Positions 3,532 to 5,473 of a DNA stretch of 5,473 nucleotides are shown here, in pieces. The notes beneath the pieces are model-generated. The model made no database searches. It was not told the DNA's origin and saw only the letters and a program-made list of their open reading frames with translations. The stretch is from Chloroflexota bacterium. Its GTDB lineage: Bacteria > Chloroflexota > Anaerolineae > Fen-1058. The stretch's first letter is position 1. Every line of letters starts with the position of its first letter. The stretch covers positions 1-5,473 of the forward strand of contig JACRBO010000570.1 of the NCBI GenBank assembly GCA_016219235.1, in the 5' to 3' direction. Made by a program: the position numbers and the translations under genes.

Positions 3532-5473
3532 CTACTGCGTACACGCGCCGCCGGGGAACAATACCGCAAGCGCGTCTGGATCCAGCGTGAGATTCGGCTC
3601 AATGTGATTGCCCGACTCATCCCAGACGCGCAGTTGCTGCGTCTTGAGCCTGCACCGGCGCGACCGCATCAGATAGCTCAAGAAGTTGCCGGTCTTTTCG
3701 TCCCAGTTACCGGTGTCGGGGTTTTCCAGCGCAAAGTGATATTTGCCGTCGCCGCCGCTGCCCCACACCACGACGTTGCAGGTATAGTTGTTGCCATCGT
3801 ACGTGCAGAACTTGAATTCAAAGCCATAACCCAGCGCTTCCGTGGCGGCTGTCGTCGCCGTAGCCGTAGGGGCTGGGACGGTATTGGTGGGTCTGGGTCT
3901 GGCTGTGGCTGGCGGCCTGGTCGGGCCGGGCGTATTCGTCGGTGCAACCGTGTTGGTGGGCGCGAGCGTCTCAGTGGGCGTCGCGGTATCGGTCGGGAGC
4001 GGTGTGGCCGTAGGTGTATCGGTGGGTTTGGTCAACGTCGTCGCCACGGGCAATTGCTGAAGTTGATCGGGCGCGATGTCGCCTAAGGCTACACTCGCCA
4101 CTGGAACCCAGCCCGTAACACCGTCAGGCGTCTCAAGCCGCAGCCATTGACCGTCGGCGGAGCGGGCGCGCAAATGAAATTGTGTATTCTGAGGCAGCAA
4201 GCCCTGCACCGCCGCGTTGGCCTCGGGCTTATCAAAGAGCGGCGTTTGATCCGCGCTGAAGGTGAGCAGTTGATTGATGACAGGCGCTACGGTCGGCGTA
4301 TCCGTCGGGCGGCTGGTGGGTGCGCCGGTCGGCGTGAGCGCCGGGGGTTGGCTCGCACCCGCGCCGGCTGACGTGCTGATGACGATGGCGATCACTGCGA
4401 TGATGGCGATGGCGGCCAGACCGATGACGGGGATGATCCAGCCGGGACGTTTGGTCTTGGGTGCGGGCGCGGGGGTCGCATCCGGTCCGATCGGCTGGGC
4501 GATAGCCCCGGCGGCCGCGCCGCCGGCGACTACTGTTTGCGGGCTGGCGACTTGCGTCGCGCCGGCGATTACGCCGGGTTGTGATCCAGTCGTGATCGGC
4601 GGCGGCGTGAGGCCGCTGACGCGCCCGGCAATCGTCGCACCCCCGAGTTTGATCGATGAATTGCTGGCCGCGGTCTCAGCGTGCGTTTCATCGACGGGCA
4701 GCCCCGCTGCGCGCCGCAAATCGGCCAGCATCTCCGTGACTTTTTGATACCGATCGTTGGGATCCTTCGCCAGCGATTTCAAGATCACCGCATTAAGGGC
4801 GTCGGACAGATCGGGTTTGAGCAGGCGCGGCAAGGGCAGCGGTTCGTTGATGTGCTTCAACACCACCGCGAGCGGCGTATCGGCATCAAAGGGCAAGCGC
4901 CCCAGCACCAGTTGATAGAGCATCACGCCCAACGAGTAGATGTCACTGCGCTCATCGCCGGGCTGGCCCATGCCCTGCTCCGGGGCCATGTAACTGGGCG
5001 TGCCGACCATCGCGCCGCTGGCCGTGAGGTTGGCCGTGCTGACGATCTTGGCGATGCCGAAGTCGGTGAGGATGACCTGCCCTTCGGTCGTGATCATGAC
5101 GTTGGCGGGCTTGACATCGCGGTGGACCATGCTGCGCTCGTGCGCATATTTCAGGGCCGAACCGACCGCCAGGACGATGCGCACCGCGTCGTCCAGCGAG
5201 ACCCATTCGCCGCGCGCTTCCAGCGCCTGAAGACGCGCCTTCAGCGTCTCGCCGCTGATGAACTCCATCACCATAAAATAGACGCCCTGATCGGCGTCGA
5301 AGTCGTAGACCTGCACGATGTTGGGATGGCGCAGCGTGGCGACAACCTTCGCTTCACGCTCGAAGCGGGCCAGGAATTCTTTTTCGTCGGCCAGGAAGGG
5401 GTGCATTAACTTGATCGCCACGTAGCGATCGAGACTGGCCTGATGCGCCTTGTACACTTCGGCCATGCCGCCG
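3532..5473 (-). CDS. PknB-like membrane Ser/Thr protein kinase with SH3-like sensor region (5' end missing)
   Basis: The gene is truncated by the right edge inside the glycine-rich loop (the window begins GGMAEVYKA). Numbering from the M of GGMAEV, the cytoplasmic kinase domain spans about 1-255. It has VAIK lysine K19, alpha-C glutamate E38 in FEREA, HRDVKPANVM (D117, N122), DFG (D135), activation segment 138-159, TPSYMAPEQ, SDIYSLG (D175) and DPNDRY (R239). All catalytic residues are present, so it should be active. A low-complexity Gly/Ala/Pro/Thr juxtamembrane stretch (about 265-340) leads past basic KTKRP to a single membrane span at about 343-364. Outside the membrane lie a Thr/Pro linker (375-396), a bacterial SH3-like domain (about 397-462, ending GVTGWVPVASV), a long Thr/Pro linker (478-545) and a ~100-residue C-terminal domain with four cysteines (554, 563, 605, 642). 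The layout parallels PASTA kinases with a different sensor. Ligand and substrates are unknown; a cell-wall ligand is an inference from SH3b relatives. Confidence 0.95.
   Translation of the reverse strand, partial: GGMAEVYKAHQASLDRYVAIKLMHPFLADEKEFLARFEREAKVVATLRHPNIVQVYDFDADQGVYFMVMEFISGETLKARLQALEARGEWVSLDDAVRIVLAVGSALKYAHERSMVHRDVKPANVMITTEGQVILTDFGIAKIVSTANLTASGAMVGTPSYMAPEQGMGQPGDERSDIYSLGVMLYQLVLGRLPFDADTPLAVVLKHINEPLPLPRLLKPDLSDALNAVILKSLAKDPNDRYQKVTEMLADLRRAAGLPVDETHAETAASNSSIKLGGATIAGRVSGLTPPPITTGSQPGVIAGATQVASPQTVVAGGAAAGAIAQPIGPDATPAPAPKTKRPGWIIPVIGLAAIAIIAVIAIVISTSAGAGASQPPALTPTGAPTSRPTDTPTVAPVINQLLTFSADQTPLFDKPEANAAVQGLLPQNTQFHLRARSADGQWLRLETPDGVTGWVPVASVALGDIAPDQLQQLPVATTLTKPTDTPTATPLPTDTATPTETLAPTNTVAPTNTPGPTRPPATARPRPTNTVPAPTATATTAATEALGYGFEFKFCTYDGNNYTCNVVVWGSGGDGKYHFALENPDTGNWDEKTGNFLSYLMRSRRCRLKTQQLRVWDESGNHIEPNLTLDPDALAVLFPGGACTQ
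3832..4035 (-). repeat. Low-complexity Thr/Pro-coding tract within the kinase gene
   Basis: It encodes roughly residues 478-545 of the kinase, dominated by T, P and A with degenerate units of the kind PTDTPTATPLPTDT and APTNT. The repetition is at protein level; DNA copies are diverged. It is probably an extended, possibly O-glycosylated spacer holding the C-terminal domain away from the membrane (inference from similar linkers). Such tracts vary in length between strains. Confidence 0.7.

Noticed and set aside
3842..4060. Val/Gly-rich plus-strand frame that looks like a repetitive membrane peptide
   Set aside because: It is the antisense reading of the Thr/Pro linker codons (ACC/CCG read as GGT/CGG); low complexity explains it.
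4681..5409. 242-codon plus-strand open frame opposite the kinase domain
   Set aside because: It mirrors conserved kinase codons (HRD, DFG, APE on the minus strand), has no domain of its own and no convincing ribosome binding site.

Overview
The window looks like chromosomal DNA of a Chloroflexota-type bacterium, G+C-rich by eye. The main clue is a membrane Ser/Thr kinase with long Thr/Pro-rich extracytoplasmic linkers (TPT/PTDTPT type) and an SH3-like domain, a style common in that phylum. This placement is an inference, since no rRNA or marker gene is present. All supportable genes lie on the minus strand, so the window is read from right to left.

Right to left, the layout is as follows. 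(1) A PknB-like Ser/Thr kinase (3532-5473), truncated by the window edge just inside its glycine-rich loop, followed by a hairpin terminator (3466-3499). (2) An unrecognised membrane protein of about 170 residues with roughly five membrane spans (2926-3438). (3) A 102-bp hairpin-forming element (2784-2885) with 13-bp perfect terminal inverted repeats and a 9-bp direct repeat on each side, which looks like a MITE. It lies just upstream of a near-consensus promoter (2739-2767). (4) A MATE-family multidrug/Na+ antiporter (1259-2707) served by that promoter. (5) A small four-helix-bundle protein of the 23S rRNA intervening-sequence (bIVP/S23) family (834-1205), enclosed by inverted arrays of a 7-bp repeat (803-835 and 1221-1261). 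(6) A NarL/FixJ-type response regulator (85-750) with its own likely start and promoter. (7) The first ~23 codons of a further small gene (1-70), possibly a UPF0175-like protein.

No single pathway links the genes. Signal transduction is represented by the kinase (extracytoplasmic sensing) and the response regulator (no partner histidine kinase in view). The MATE pump is probably a one-gene unit. The two most unusual things are non-canonical. One is the four-helix-bundle cassette, whose heptad-repeat arms place stop codons in all three frames reading inward and ATG codons in all three frames reading outward. The other is the MITE-like hairpin placed 7 bp from the MATE promoter -35 box. Both look like insertions into a formerly simple row of genes. 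No tRNA, rRNA, CRISPR array, transposase gene or replication origin was seen, and no gene-free stretch exceeds 300 bases.
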